Source: Rhabdornis inornatus
Lineage: Eukaryota > Chordata > Aves > Passeriformes > Rhabdornithidae
Direction of reading: 5' to 3'
Assembly (NCBI GenBank): GCA_013397075.1
Contig: VWZS01009934.1
Span: 1,054,001-1,118,000 of the forward strand
Length of the DNA stretch: 64,000 bases
Position 1 is the first letter of the stretch. The number at the start of each line of letters is the position of its first letter. Both the position numbers and the translations under genes were made by a program. Below, one piece after another: positions 1-12,617 of this stretch. The notes beneath the pieces were generated by a model. The model searched no databases, was not told the DNA's origin, and saw only the letters and a program-made list of their open reading frames with translations.

Positions 1-231
1 GAGTGCGAGTTTTTAAGCTTCTCGCTATATGTGATGAAGTTTCGCCTTTGAATGAAAAATGGGACAACCGAAAAAGACAAAATCCTATTCCACCCACCCA
101 CCCCGGTCCCTCTCTGGCATCCCAAGGGCGCGGGGCCGCACCCAGGATGCGGGCGCACCGACGGACCCGCTCAGCCCGCACGCTGGTCGCACCCGCGGCT
201 TCTCAATTCCCCTTTTCCCCTTTCCCCACAG

Positions 232-630
232 ACCTGGCCGAGCACCGACACTTCCACGCCGCGCTCCGCGGGGCCAGGAGTAGGGATGGGGGAGAGTGAG
301 GGGTTCCAGCGTCCGGCCCGCGCTCCCGAGCACCTGGGAGCCCGCGGTGGGTCAGACAGGCAGGGACGCGCGATCCCTCCAGCGCGGGGCGGAGCGGAGC
401 GGAGCGGGGCAGCCCGGCCCGGCGGGGCCCCTCGCTGCCGGCCAGGAGGGGGCCGGCGCGGTGCTGCCACTGCAGCGGTCCGGGGCTGCGATGTGCTCCG
501 TGCATAACCACACCCACCGCATTGCAGAAGCCACGGCCCGGGGCGGGGGGGTAGGGGGTAACCCCCCCATCGCGAGTAGCGCAGCCCCGGCCGGGCCCCT
601 GCACCGCCCCAGGTGTGTTGTGTCCCCCAG
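232..630 (+). other. Candidate non-coding or partly coding exon in CpG island 1
   Basis: The + strand has a strong acceptor: a pyrimidine-rich tract from about 201 followed by ccccacag ending at 231. A good donor, cccag|gtgagc, has its GT at 631-632. Together they bound a 399-base GC-rich segment. All three frames through it contain stops (for example at about 297 and 505), so it would be a 5' UTR exon or contain a start or stop. Splice-like strings are common in GC-rich DNA, and no transcript evidence is available here. Confidence 0.2.
386..410. repeat. GGRGC pentanucleotide repeat in CpG island 1
   Basis: Five tandem copies of GGRGC (GGGGC, three GGAGC, GGGGC). A short GC-rich simple repeat of the kind common in promoter islands. 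Confidence 0.7.
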
Positions 631-974
631 GTGAGCGGGGCACCGGGGAAGGCACGGCCCTAGGGGGGCTCGGGGTGCGCCGCACCGCGCCACACGCCTC
701 CCCCGCCCCCCTCCGCCGTGCCTCTACCGCCTACAGAAGTTTCCCACAGAAATGCGTATCGTCCTAAAAAAAAAAATCAAAACTGCAGTCGCCCTCCCAG
801 CCTCCGCGCCCCGGCGGAGCCGCGGCGGGAGCAGCCGAGCCTGTGTGTGTGTCCCCGCAGAGCCCCCGGCGCCCTCCCCGCTCTGCGGGCGCACCGCTCG
901 CTGCCTGCCCCGGCTCCCCCAGGCACGCACAAGCCGCCCCCCCAACTTAAAAATGGCTCCTAAGAATGATGTAA

Positions 975-1014
975 ATATATATAGACATATATATTTATAT
1001 GTGTCTATATATAC
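975..1014. repeat. AT-rich imperfect palindrome upstream of the TATA box
   Basis: The arm tatatatagacatat at 976-990 is the reverse complement of 997-1013 apart from a two-base bulge, and the two arms are separated by about six bases. It could extrude as a cruciform or melt easily. It lies about 30-70 bases upstream of the TATA box at 1046-1054 and merges into a short TA/CA-rich stretch to about 1027. Confidence 0.6.
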
Positions 1015-1045
1015 ACACGCACACACATCTATATAAATAAATAGG

Positions 1046-1054
1046 TATAAAAGG
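1046..1054 (+). promoter_or_regulatory. Consensus TATA box (TATAAAAGG)
   Basis: The sequence TATAAAAGG, followed by a G-rich stretch, is an excellent metazoan TATA box. The usual 25-32 base spacing would put transcription start near 1072-1080, in GC-rich DNA. A second, weaker TATA-like string lies at 1030-1042. It sits between two GC-rich blocks of CpG island 1. Downstream there is no good ATG-initiated frame before the island ends, so the product is unknown. The motif match is certain; its function is inferred from position. Confidence 0.45.
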
Positions 1055-1264
1055 GGGGAGATGCAGTCTGCCCGCGCCCCCCCGGGCATACCCTGAGCCC
1101 CCCGCTGCGGGGAGGGCAGCGCGGAGGTTCCTCGGCCGCGGCGCGGAGCGGCGGTGGCGGGCGCGGGGCTGCTCCCGGCGGCCACGCGTCAGCAGCGCGG
1201 CCCGGCTCTGCCCAGAGCGAGCCTCCGCCGCTCCCCAGCAAATCAGGGCTGCCGAGGCTCCTCC

Positions 1265-1342
1265 GAAGAGAGGGAGGGAAAAAGGAAAGGGGGAAAAAAA
1301 AAAAAAAAAGAAAAAGAAAAAAAAAATAAAAAAGAAGAAGAA
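1265..1342. repeat. Polypurine tract
   Basis: Bases 1265-1326 are 62 consecutive purines (GA-rich, then an A-rich part), broken by one T at 1327 and continuing as purine to 1342. Such tracts can adopt triplex (H-DNA) structure and occur near vertebrate promoters. It lies about 190-270 bases downstream of the start predicted from the TATA box. Translation gives only a Lys/Glu-rich low-complexity string. Confidence 0.8.
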
Positions 1343-1510
1343 CCGTACGCCGGGGAGAGCGGCAAAAGCTGGATGCCAGCAGGTTTGTGGAGGCAGCCTT
1401 CCCGCCTGCTCCCCTCCCTGGGCCACCGAGGGCTGCTCCTAGAGCCCCCCGCACCTCCGCCCAGCAGAGGGATCCCCACCTGTGTGCGGAGCGATCCGGC
1501 CGTTTTGGGG

Positions 1511-4416
1511 CTCAGCTGAATGAATCCATCTATTTAGGGAGTTGAGTTTAGCTGAAGCAGTTGCAGGCAAACCCCCGTGATGGAGAAGTTCCCTGTCAAC
1601 TTAAAAGCAGCAAGCTGTGAGCTGGCAAGGTCTGGCTTTGAATTACACGTAGGGGTTTTGGTTGGGGGGGGGTGTTATTACCAGCCTTTTCAATTTTAAT
1701 TTTCAGTGACAAACTATATGTTCTTAAAATATGAACCATATTTCCCTCAGCAAGACCGCCAAAATGAAAAAAAAAAAAAAAAAAGGTCCTGTTGCACATC
1801 AGCTCCCTGTCCAGAAGGGATAATGTAGAAATGAAGATGAAGTTTGTACTCCAGTACAGACCAAAACATGCCACATGTCAGAGAGCATCAAAAATGTGTA
1901 GTCCATACAAAAGCAGTTTGGGAGGGGATTAATCCTGCTTGCACCATTCCAATATGGTAAATACATAGCTCCTCTTAAAGCACAAAACTGACTTCTCCCC
2001 TCTACACACATAGGAGTGGGTGCTGGGTTTGAGACTCTGCTGCATCACCATGCTCAGACGTACTGCTCATTTGCTTCTCTAGGGGACCAGAAGCAGCTGA
2101 ACTTGCTCTTTTCCAGAGGAGGACTTGACCACAGGAAGGACAGTGATGGCTTGGTTGCAGAAGAGCAACAGATCAACATGGTCTGATGTTGCACCTTCAA
2201 TCCTGGTACAGCAAAGTGGATAAATGAGGCTTATTCTCTCTTTAGATAGGGCACTTTGAGAGCTTCCAAAATTTATGAGATCCAAATTATACTCAGGGCT
2301 CTGACATGAATCAAGGCAGGAGGGAGAGGCAAGGAATAGCTCTTTTAATTAGCAACATCTCTGGGGGATTTAAGAAGAGAAGGAGGTTTTGACAGGAGGC
2401 AGAAGCATACCATTTCTCAGATCTGCAAAACTGTGCTGTTCTGTTTCACGTTGGAATCATAGCCAGGCACACCCCGCCCTCTTCACCTGCCATGCAAGAG
2501 TGCTGTTGAGCAGACCTGGCATACCATAATGTGCCTGAGAAGGAAAGAGAGTTCAAAAGGAAAATGCATGCCCTCAGCTAAGAGAGGGCATACTTTTGGT
2601 CACGCAGTTGAAATAACAGGACTTGTATACTCTTTTCCACCAGGAGCTCTGGAAGCCATCACAAGTCACAAGGGAATGGACTTGACAACTAAGACGCACA
2701 TTAGAGTTAACAAGGTTTGATTTGGAAAAAAAAAAAAAAAACAAGAGGAAAGTAAGAAAAGGACTGAGTTGCTCTGAATCAAATTGAGTCTCAAAAGCAA
2801 GTTAGGAGACTTGAGAAATATTTGTGAAAAAAACAGCAAGAATTTACCAGCTCAACCTTTGGCAGCAGAGAAAGGTGTTGACATCACTTTTAAGCAGACA
2901 CATCACAGGAGTATTAGTGCTCCCCAGCCACCCATGCTGTCCTGGAGCAGTACTGTGGGCAGATTTGCCCCACAGTTACACTATTCTCTGTGATCCCTTT
3001 TGTGGATATTCTGCATACATAATGGCATCTTTCATGTGAGGCTCTAGAAGGCTTCCAGCACGTTGATTTAACCTCAGAGCATCAAGTGGTATTAATAGGC
3101 TGCTCCTACAAAAAGGAAATCTTTGCAACAGATTAAAGGCAACTGGTACCTCTGAGCTACCAATATGGGCCTAAGTTTCAGAGCTCTCAACACTCACTTT
3201 TTTTTTTCTTTTCATTTTCAAATGTTTATTTCTATTTCCAATGTGGGTTTGTTGCCCAACTTGTCATGACTTTTGTCAGAAAGAAGCTCCAAGGAAGTTT
3301 AGGTTTCTATGAATCAGCAGTTTTCAATTATTTTTAAATATTTTTCAGTAACTTATAGTAAGCCTGAATCCATACTCTTCTTACACATGTGGGAAGTGTG
3401 AGTAATCCCCCTGTAGTTCACTAGAATTAACGCAGTGTCCATTTACACAAAAGGAAGACACCAGACGACAAGTCCAGGTGGCACGAGAAGAGACTGATCT
3501 CCTGCCTTCCTATGGGACAATAATTTTATTTTTGCTATTTTCTTTTCTTTCTGGAGGTACTGCTTCAGACCTAGATGTCAGGAGCAAATGGTTCCATTTG
3601 AGTTCCACTCATCTCAACTCCCAACACATCAGGCTTGGTGCAGCCAAAGGCAGTCCCTTCTCACCTCCACATAAGGCCCTGCTGGCAACAAGTCACACAG
3701 CCCTGCTGCCTGCCATGAAGGAGTTTTTAACTCGTACATTTTGCTTATTTAAAAACAGCACCAGCTTGGGCAGGATGCAGGATGCCACACACTGGCAGTC
3801 ACTATGATCGCATGGCCTTTGAACCCCCTGCACCCTGCTGCTCTAGACATGAGCTCCCTGTGTGCCACTACCCACACACCACCTCCTCTCCACTTCAGTG
3901 ACTGCAGAACACCTCTCCCAGCCTGCTCCTGCTACACCATCCCCTTTCCTTTTCTCATATCCAGTTTGGCCCATTCTCCTCCTCTCTCTATTAGCACCAT
4001 ACTTTTTGGCCAGGGATTTCCCAACCATCTATTCCTCCTCAGCCCTTACGAGAGCTCTCTCTTCATCTTCCCTCCAAAGCAGTTTCCTTCCCCCTGTATC
4101 GTATACCTTCCCTGTATTTTCTCCATTTTCTCTATTGAGATGGCAGGACCCAACTGTATGAGCAGGAGTCAGAGTCACTCAGGAGAATGGCACGTAGCTG
4201 GGGAAGGCAGTAATATAGGTGGAAAGTTCTGCCTTCCATTCTTTTTCTATCCATCCACCCTTTTGCTGTTCCAGTTTCTCCCCTTTGGTGAACACTAGCA
4301 ACTTGCTTTGAAAGGAAAGCCCTTCAAAGGGAAGAAGAAAAAGCTAGGGAAGAATAATAGCAAGCACGGCCTCTGACATGAAGTAGGTAAATTAGAGGTG
4401 GGGAAGGAAAAGGTGC
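1511..4416. other. Non-coding DNA, no gene recognised
   Basis: AT-rich, CpG-poor sequence with no recognisable exon or repeat family. It contains a run of nine G (1664-1672), an 18-base A-run (1767-1784) and a 16-base A-run (2726-2741). Bases 3800-4280 are C/T-rich on the + strand and give a 164-codon open frame with a low-complexity Ser/Pro/Phe composition, which I take as spurious. It could be the first intron of a gene starting in CpG island 1, but nothing in it proves this. Confidence 0.6.
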
Positions 4417-4469
4417 CAACACACACACACGCACACACACACACACATACGCACACACACACAAACACA
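4417..4469. repeat. (CA)n microsatellite, interrupted
   Basis: About 25 CA units, interrupted by g and t substitutions (near 4431, 4448 and 4451). It is a likely length-polymorphic marker. Confidence 0.95.
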
Positions 4470-7400
4470 TTTTTATTAACACCCCTTCCCCATGGGGTTC
4501 CACTCAGAGGAAAACAATCGTAAGGAAAACAGGCCTGAGCAAAGCATTTGGCTACTACAGGGACTTTTTTTATAGGGGATAGGAGTGGGGAGACACATGG
4601 TCTCTGCCAGGAAAAGATGAATAGGCAACCCTGGAAGAACAGGGACAAGGATTATTGCCCAGCTCTGGGAACTGATGCCCAAAACATTCTTGTGATTCCC
4701 TAATTGATTGGACATGGCATTCAAAATAGCACATAACAGAAAAGCAAGATACAAAAATGCTATCAAACTCAGCAAAAAGCTGTCTCAAGTCCAGCCAACG
4801 ATGAATTAGCTGGGCACAGCACTTTGAAAAATGGCAAGTACTATAAAAGTACTAGCATTAATACAGCATTATTAAGAAGATACTTCTTAGCAGACAGGAG
4901 CTTGGCACTATCTGTCTAGACGGGCAGATGGGTTTGGAGTCAAACTGATTTTTTTTTTCTTTTTTTTTATTATTACCGTATCCACTTCCATTTATTAAAA
5001 GCAAACCATTCTGTCCATGACTCATGCAGCTTAACTTTCTGCATGGCAATGAAACAAAATTCTCATAATTAAGAATGATCACTGTGAACAGATGAAGGTA
5101 AGATTTAGAAATCAAACCAAATCTTCTATTTCTGTCTTCACTCAATACAAACATAATGCCCACTAATTGGCCAATATTACCATTGCCTTCAAATATGTCA
5201 GTAGTAAACCTTTAGATGAGCTATCCTTAAGTAGAACTCAGTGACACAGCAGGTTGGATTCATTCTTGACACTGGTTTACTGACCTCAGTGAAGAGATTT
5301 ATTTGGTCTGTTGTCTGTAACTCTCGCTCTTCCAGTCACTGCCAAATCCACCCCATTTTAAGACTACTGAAGGAACAATAAGTAAATTTGGCCCCGGTGC
5401 TTTGCAACTGAAATCCTACCTATAGAAGATTTACTGCAATTAATTCAGCACTGCCCTTTGACCCTTTCATATCTGTGGTACTTTCTGACTGAGAGCATTA
5501 ACTGGATTATCAAGGATTACCTCCTGCTGCAGTTCTCCAGCCCCCTTCAAGTACCAAAGGTAGCCACATTTTATGGATACTTGATGCTTTGGGATGTACC
5601 TGAGGCTGTGACCAAAACATACAAGAGTTAGCTTTCAGAGAGAATAATAAACTGAAGTTTTTAGTCACAGTTAGGATTTTAATTTTTGATTTATTTTGTT
5701 TACTCATAATCATTAATACAGTTTAACTGTAGTCTGATTTAATATACACTGACTACAGGAAACCGACAATGCAATATGCAGTCAGTACAAATTTATTTTC
5801 GTTTCCGTAGCGTTCCTGAACAGCCCAACAATAAGGGAGGCAAGGACAACTCTCATTTTCCATTAGCAACTCTAGGACCACAAACTTCCCAAATGGCAGC
5901 CATCTCTATGGAAGTCAATACAAGACTATTTTCTTTTACTGGGTTGCTTCCTTCATTCTTTTCCATACCATTAAACCCAGGCTTGCATTTTAGTTATAAA
6001 ACTATTTTTAACTCTTCTATGTCTTTTCATCTAATTCAGAGAAGGTTTTAAGCTGAACTTTACCTTAAGCATAAGCTAGAGTCTCACTGAGTCAAAGAGG
6101 AATCAAAGCTCATATTTATGGACTAATATCAGAAATAGAAATGCCATCCTGAATCATAACTGCCTTCTACTAATCCCATTTAAAATGTCGCTTCCTCATG
6201 ACATCTATAATAAAATGACTTGCAGTGGGCAGGTTAATAGGCATAGCCCCCAACTGCTTTCATATCATTTGTCTTCGTTAGCTGCAAGATTTACCAGGGA
6301 GGGAAGGCACTTTAATGAGTGTTTGCATAGCACCCAGCACAGTTCAACTCTCATCTTAATGAAGGCTAATAGCAATTAAAGCAGGCAGTAGTAGGTTCTT
6401 GTTTAAAGTACAATGAATGCTTATGTTTATCATCATACTAAAATGTTATTGGGAAAAGATAAGAAGGCCTGTTCAAAATGGAATATGTTTATCCTTTATC
6501 TGTGTTGTCCTATATGCTAAGATGTCCCAGGTTGCTTTCTTCAATGGTTGAAGGATTATTTTAGGCTCAAGGATTCCTTACAGCTAAAACATTTCTGGCC
6601 TGGCATGTCTAAACAAGAACTTTAGGTTTGCTGAATATTTTTCCTGTCAAGCTACCTTCCTCTGTTTTTATTGTCTCAGACTGACATAAGAGTAGAAAAA
6701 CCCAGATTAGACAACAATGAGTAAACTCACAGAAAGGGGAAGGGCTGGTCTTTTTATTTATCAAATATACTTCTTGAAGAAAACAACAACAAAGCAAAAC
6801 CCCAATTTATGCACTGTAATTTCTCTGTCTCTACTTAGAAAAACGCACAGTCGTTCCCAGTATGCTGCCTCATCTTGCTCTTACATCTTTCCTTGCACAA
6901 AACTTTACAGCAGAAGTGGCTGCTCTTCACAAAACAAGGACCTGGGGCTGTGCCCAGTGGCTCCAAGCCCACCAAGCCAGATGTCACCCTTGTTCCTCAC
7001 AGCCTGTCCCTGGCTCAGTTTGCCACATTCTCCCAGTTAGACATCTGCAATACCAACAGGAGAAATGTCTCCATCAATCCCACAATTTTCCAGCTGCTCC
7101 TTCCCACCTCCATCCTGCTCCTGCCCCTTTCACTTAGCCACTACAAATATTTATCAAGGCCGTAGGAAGAAGCAGGCAAACCCTTTCAAATTAGAACTGA
7201 AAATGGAGGAGAAACAATAAATCTGATCAATTCCTCGCTATGATTCCCTGTGAGATCTCATCAGTACAAGACTGAGGAGTGGGTGGTGTGGTGTGACATG
7301 AGCAGTGAAAATGACAGCAATATCACACCACTGCCTCTGTTGGGGCTGTGCCAGCTTGTGCTGGCATCAGATGATGATGTTGGGCATCAGACTTTATTTA

Positions 7401-8551
7401 TGTGAGCAACTGGTCAAAATTATACCCCTATCCTTCAACTCTCACCTGAGTGGGGTTCAGGGACCAGCCTGCATCCAGCAAACAGCCTCTGGACACAGCC
7501 AGGAGCTCCTGCACCTAGCATTTATAGCTGCTCAGACGCTTTCAAAATGCATTAAAACATGAATCTGATTCAGATTACAGTTTAAGTCTCACATTGAATT
7601 CATGGGACACTGCCAGTAAAAACGAAGGTAGTGAAGAAACATTCATCTCTTCCTTCTGCTTCAACAGCTTACTCCCTCTGCAACTCACTTTCACTATCAG
7701 TATTCACAGGGAAAAATCAGAGGTTACTTACTGATCCAGGTTTTCTGTGTTTTTTCCTCGGCAAATATAGTGGCATACCTTAAAGTCTGATGCCTTGTGT
7801 GCACCCAGCAAATTGTATATGAGGATAGAAAGTAGCACAGGGTCGCACTCCGCTGTTTTTTTTTCTAACTGAAATGCAGCCAGCTGCTAGCTGGACACAG
7901 ACCTGCAAAACAACCCTGTGATATCTGCCTTGGGATCTCTGAAGGGTAAATCCTCTTAATAGCATGAAAATGACACTATTACAGTTAGGGGGTGGGGAAA
8001 GGCAACACCAAAACAAACCATCATCTTCAACTCAAAGCTTTAAACTAAACAAATTTCACTCACCCAAATGACAAAGGGTATGTGTCTGTCCCCTAGGCAC
8101 TGAAAAATAGCCAGAAAGGCATCTCAGCCTCTCACCTTATGAAAAGCATTTTACACTTTCCAAATAACGAGTATCATGAACAGCCTCTCACAGTGCAAAT
8201 GTTTAATTTACCACACATCCCTTGAAACAATAATTTTAGGACTGGGTTTACTTGGTCACCACCAGGCACTGCTCCCAGTCAGCCTGTGTGCAAACATCTG
8301 TCCAGCTGCTCCCACAGAAACACATGCACGGCCCAAAGTTGCCAAGCAACATCCTCAATGCCTTAAGCATCAGGCCAGCTTGCCTGCTTCAAAAAAGTTA
8401 CTCGGAGAAATAGGCTGATGGGAATGCACAAACTTACATAAGGATCCTGCATTTAGAAGAAGAGATGCTCTGCTGCTTTCCCAGAAAATTTCTGGGTGCA
8501 CAATTTGTTCTTGGTACAAAAGTAAATGTAGTTTTTCCTATCATCAGCTTC
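4470..8551. other. Non-coding DNA, no gene recognised
   Basis: AT-rich intron- or intergenic-like sequence. It has a T-rich stretch at about 4951-4975. All open frames are short and carry no recognisable domain. No CR1 terminus, long terminal repeat or RNA gene was seen. Confidence 0.6.
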
Positions 8552-8613
8552 AAAAAAAAAAAAAAAAAAAACAACAACAACAAAAAAACCCCAACCAAAC
8601 CAAAAACCAACCC
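8552..8613. repeat. A20 run with CAA and AAACCCC-like low-complexity sequence
   Basis: Twenty A (8552-8571) are followed by four CAA units and then an A/C-only stretch (aaaccccaaccaaacc) to about 8613. Similar A/C-only patches occur near 22390-22450, 37441-37475 and 45440-45478. They look like avian low-complexity DNA rather than tails of a recognisable retroposon. Confidence 0.7.
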
Positions 8614-11600
8614 CTGCAACTTGTGTGCTGAAGTTTCTAAGGTTTCTAAACTAAAATCTGAACAAATATTCAGGCTGAAAAGTCTATTTGCTGGGTGAAA
8701 CCACACTAAACACACACTGCCTTTCCATTCCTTACCCAAGGAATAAGCAAGCATGCTTTCAGTGTACCTGAGGGCTGACACAGCACCACTGGTGAGAGTT
8801 AAAGCACATGTCAGTAGTTTCAAATACATAATTAAAATAATGTATTTACAAAGAGCCTGTGAACCAGAGTTCCAGGCTACCATCTCCTCCACATTTGAAC
8901 TCATTTTGCTCAAACTTTAGTCAAATATTTTCTAAGGCCATCTTTAGCATACCAATCAGAGTAGCACCTGAACTTTTCAGGGTTTTAAAGTAGCTCCTCT
9001 CTCAAAACAAAGTAACAAACAGAAAAAGTAGGACTGGAATCTGTGTTTCAAGATAGAATCATGTTAGTATTGTCAGGGCTTACAAACACGCAGGTCCTCA
9101 GTTTCTCAACTCATCTACTCTAGTCTTATGAGACCATGGTGATGGATTGCATCACTCTGCGCTTTGGTATCTTGACCCATCTGCTCTTAGGACAAATTTG
9201 CAATTGCCATTGCACCTGTTAACATGCACCATGAGCAGTCCTTTCTCAACCAAAGCAACCTGACCTGGCTGATGCTTGAGGTGCCAGACAAGGGCAATAA
9301 GGCTGGAAAAGGAGAATTTTTAGTTTAAGACATTGTTTTCTCCTGACAAGGCACACAGTGTAAGACAATGAAACCTAAAAATATTTTCTCAAAGGAAAAA
9401 CACAGTGGCATTGATGCAAAGCATTACATTTACACAATACGCAGTGCACAGTTGTTGCCTTTGCAATTGCGAGAAAATTCTATAATTCAATTAGTTTGGA
9501 ATAAAATGTCCCAAACCCCTCAAATTCTGACTTTTTTATTAAGTCCATTCCTGAAAGTTTGGGCCATTTTACTGCTATTTGTACAACAGCTAATCTATAG
9601 TCCAAGAGTTATCTTTGGCAGAAGAGAGAAGCTACAAAGAAACACAAGCAAGCCAGATAAATTAACTCATAAAACAGCCTTCAGAGGGTTCAGATGACTT
9701 CAATGAGTTGCTCTCCTATCTTCCTTTCACATTTTGGGGAGAAAAATTGGAAAGATGAAAATGAAGTATGGGAAAGGTTGGTTTCATAAGGTTTTATTGC
9801 TGCTCCTAGTCCTCTACGCTCCATCGTTACCCCACCAAGCTCAGCGCTCTGTGCCCCTCTGGATCTTTCTGCAAGGCTGAAGGAGCATATGCCCTGGCTG
9901 TGTGCGTGCTGACAGGCAGCCCTGCTCACACTGATCGTCTGTCACAACATACGCTGCGATTAACCAGCCAGGACACCTGCCTGCTTTGGCTCACACCAAA
10001 ACAAAACGTGTCCCTTAGAGACAGAGGCAAGCTTTGCTCCTCTAGGCCATCCATCCTAGACCACCATGGCTACACCACCACCACTCTTCATTTGTCAAAC
10101 CACTGCACAGGGTGGATGAATGCTTAGCATCAAAGATGCTGTGGCAGTGTCTTGTGGTGCAGAGCCTCCACATCTCTCACTGTGTCAGCCACCCTCTGCT
10201 TTGCATTAAGCAATATCAAGTCTTGCTTTATTTTCCTTCATGGGGGATTCTGCCTCGCTTTGAAGGAACCTGAAAGTGATTATACAGATGAATGATGAAA
10301 CATGAGCTCTTGTTCTTATGTTCCACTCAAGCAAAAAGGCAGGAGATAGAGTGACTTATTCTTGGAGAACTCAGCCTTGAGTATCCACCACAATTGTGGT
10401 AACGCATTTCTTGGGGTGCAAGAGTGCCAAACTGCTTCAGAGAGCAAGATCATTTTTGTGTAGTACTCAGAAATTATCTTCAAAAACAAAGTGCTCTTAT
10501 GTCATCAGTAAATTCCTCACTGGTAAGTTTTTGGTTTGTTTTCCTTTCCCCTATTTTTAATGAGTAGCAAATAATAATAATAATAACAACAAAAATAATA
10601 ACAATTTTAAACCCTAACTTTTAATGAGCAGTTCTTGGAAATAACATGACAAAAGGTCTAGCCTTTGAGAGAAATAAATTTTCTATACTCCACAAAACCC
10701 ATGAAATCAAATACTCTGACATATGTCCACTACGATGATTAAAGTAAGTACTTCTGAAGTCAAATTCACCAATGATAAATTTACAAAGTAAAGCAAAGCA
10801 AATTTTTTTTCTATAATTGGCTGTGATCTTGAAATGCACGTGAATTATAAGGTCTCTTGCAAAAGCTGCATCATCAACATGGATATTTTATTCACTTACC
10901 TTCTTCAAAGCCTCTTTAAAGATAAAATTATGTTCCCTATTATTTATCATTTTATTTAGGCTAATCAAATAAAATTTTTGCATTGCAACTTCCCAGACAT
11001 CCCATTATGTGATGTGTCTAAAGTTTGTATAGACTTCATCAGTCAATGAATGTAGCAAAGCAATGCTCACCAGGCAATTACAGCATCTGAAAAACTCACC
11101 ATAAAACAGCAGTTACAATGCATTATGCACATGCAAACTGAGCTATTATGGTAAGATAATGTAGTATGTTACATCTTACTTTCTATCTTTGAAGTCCTAG
11201 ATAGCCTTAGCTTCCCCACCATGAGTAGAGCAACTGCTCTTGACCATTTCTTGTTACCTCTTTCAGTGCCTGAAACCTATAAAACACTTGCATTGTGTTA
11301 GGAAGAGTTCAGCTATTTTTGGTAACTTACAAAAGGAAAATAAAGCTATGAAAAATAGAGACATTTTTGAAATGTCTACAGCAGTGGAAGACTAAGTTAA
11401 AGAATAAGGAATATTTTTGGTACAGTTTACTTAGCCCACAGAAAGCAGTTATAGCTGTGCTTAGGCATTCACAAATATTTGAGAGCTTTACATATGGGGA
11501 ACAAGTGTGTACAGAGATGTCACATTTGAAGCCGAGTGAGAGAGAGAAACAGAAGCTACTTATAACCATGCAGCCAGCACTGAACTTGCACAAGTCCAGG

Positions 11601-12617
11601 GAGCACCTTGACCTTCCGGAAACCTGTAGTGGGAGCTCATCTCCAGAACCCCTGCACTCAAGATCAAGGGGGTTGGAGAGGTGAAGAACACAGCCTGGGT
11701 ACCTGAGCAAGTACGTGCCTGAGCATGACTCCAGGGGATACCAGGATCACAAAGCAGGAAGACTGCATTTTAAGTACTGGGACGTGATCAACCTGGTTTG
11801 TTAGGGAGGACCAACAGTGAATCTGACCCAAGAAATCTAGGTTCTGTGGAATAGATGAGATGAAAATACTAACAGGTGGAGCAGACTAAAATCAGCCTGA
11901 ATTTTTTACAAGAGAAGGTATTTTGAAAGCATTACAATGTAGCAAGAATATAATTTTCAACTGTATTGTATACTCCCTTTTGCAAATTTCCAATGTTCCT
12001 ATATTTGTTTCTACGCCAGGTTCTCTTTATACACATATATTTGGGGAAATAAAAATACACCAGGCCTTTTTGATAATTTCAATTCCCTCTTCTTCCTCCC
12101 ACCCATATCTTTGCATTTCCACTTTGCTTAAGCCTTGCAGCTCCAAAGAGCAGTAAAGTAACCCTTCCATGGAAAGGAAGCTGAATGTCGTAATAGCTAC
12201 TCAAATGAGAAAATTAAACATGGAAAGGAGAGGTGGTATGAATCATGCTGAGCCAAGAGACATTTCTTAAATCACAACAAAGAAAAGTTTAAAAATTTTT
12301 TTTAGTTAATAATAGCATTGTATATCTCAGACTCCTTAGTGGACAGGCAATATTTGGAACCTGCTCTTATCCAGGTTTCTTATACCTCTATAGACTATAA
12401 TTTTCCTTACTTTTTGTAGTCTTCATTGTACTCTGATGAAGTTTACTTTCTAGCATAGAAGAAAATCAATCTAATCATGGCTATGAGAATGAGGAAAAAA
12501 AAATCAATTTTGTCCAAGTGTTCACTATTACACTGAAAATGTATCCACCTGTTCTAACACCTATTGTGTTTTCTAGTAAGTGATTTTATGAAGTGCTATC
12601 CTCAAGGTATTCTAAGC
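8614..12617. other. Non-coding DNA, no gene recognised
   Basis: AT-rich sequence without recognisable exons. A short AAT trinucleotide repeat lies at 10569-10586, followed by AAC-rich sequence. The largest open frames (9368-9697 +, 11327-11710 -, 11367-11684 +) overlap each other or show no family resemblance, and I treat them as chance. Confidence 0.6.

Larger units (their letters stand above)
110..1510. promoter_or_regulatory. CpG island 1, probable promoter region
   Basis: CpG dinucleotides are dense at about 120-700, 780-900 and 1060-1260, and remain frequent to about 1510, while the DNA after 1510 is AT-rich and CpG-poor. CpG islands of this size in vertebrates normally mark promoters and first exons. 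The island is interrupted at about 955-1055 by an AT-rich stretch that carries a palindrome and a TATA box. Several splice-like sites lie inside it on the + strand: acceptor AG ending at 231, donor GT at 631, acceptor AG ending at 860, and a weak donor GT at 1383. I do not recognise the gene. Open frames through the island (for example 52-507 +, 203-685 -) are Pro/Arg/Gly/Ala-rich on both strands, as GC-rich DNA produces, so no coding sequence is called. Confidence 0.75.

Noticed and set aside
52..685. Overlapping open frames on both strands in CpG island 1
   Set aside because: Composition-driven: low stop frequency in GC-rich DNA and Pro/Arg/Gly-rich products on both strands, with no recognisable motif.
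3804..4298. 164-codon + strand frame
   Set aside because: It is a C/T-rich stretch giving a Ser/Pro/Phe/Leu low-complexity product, with another open frame in the same DNA (3862-4161).
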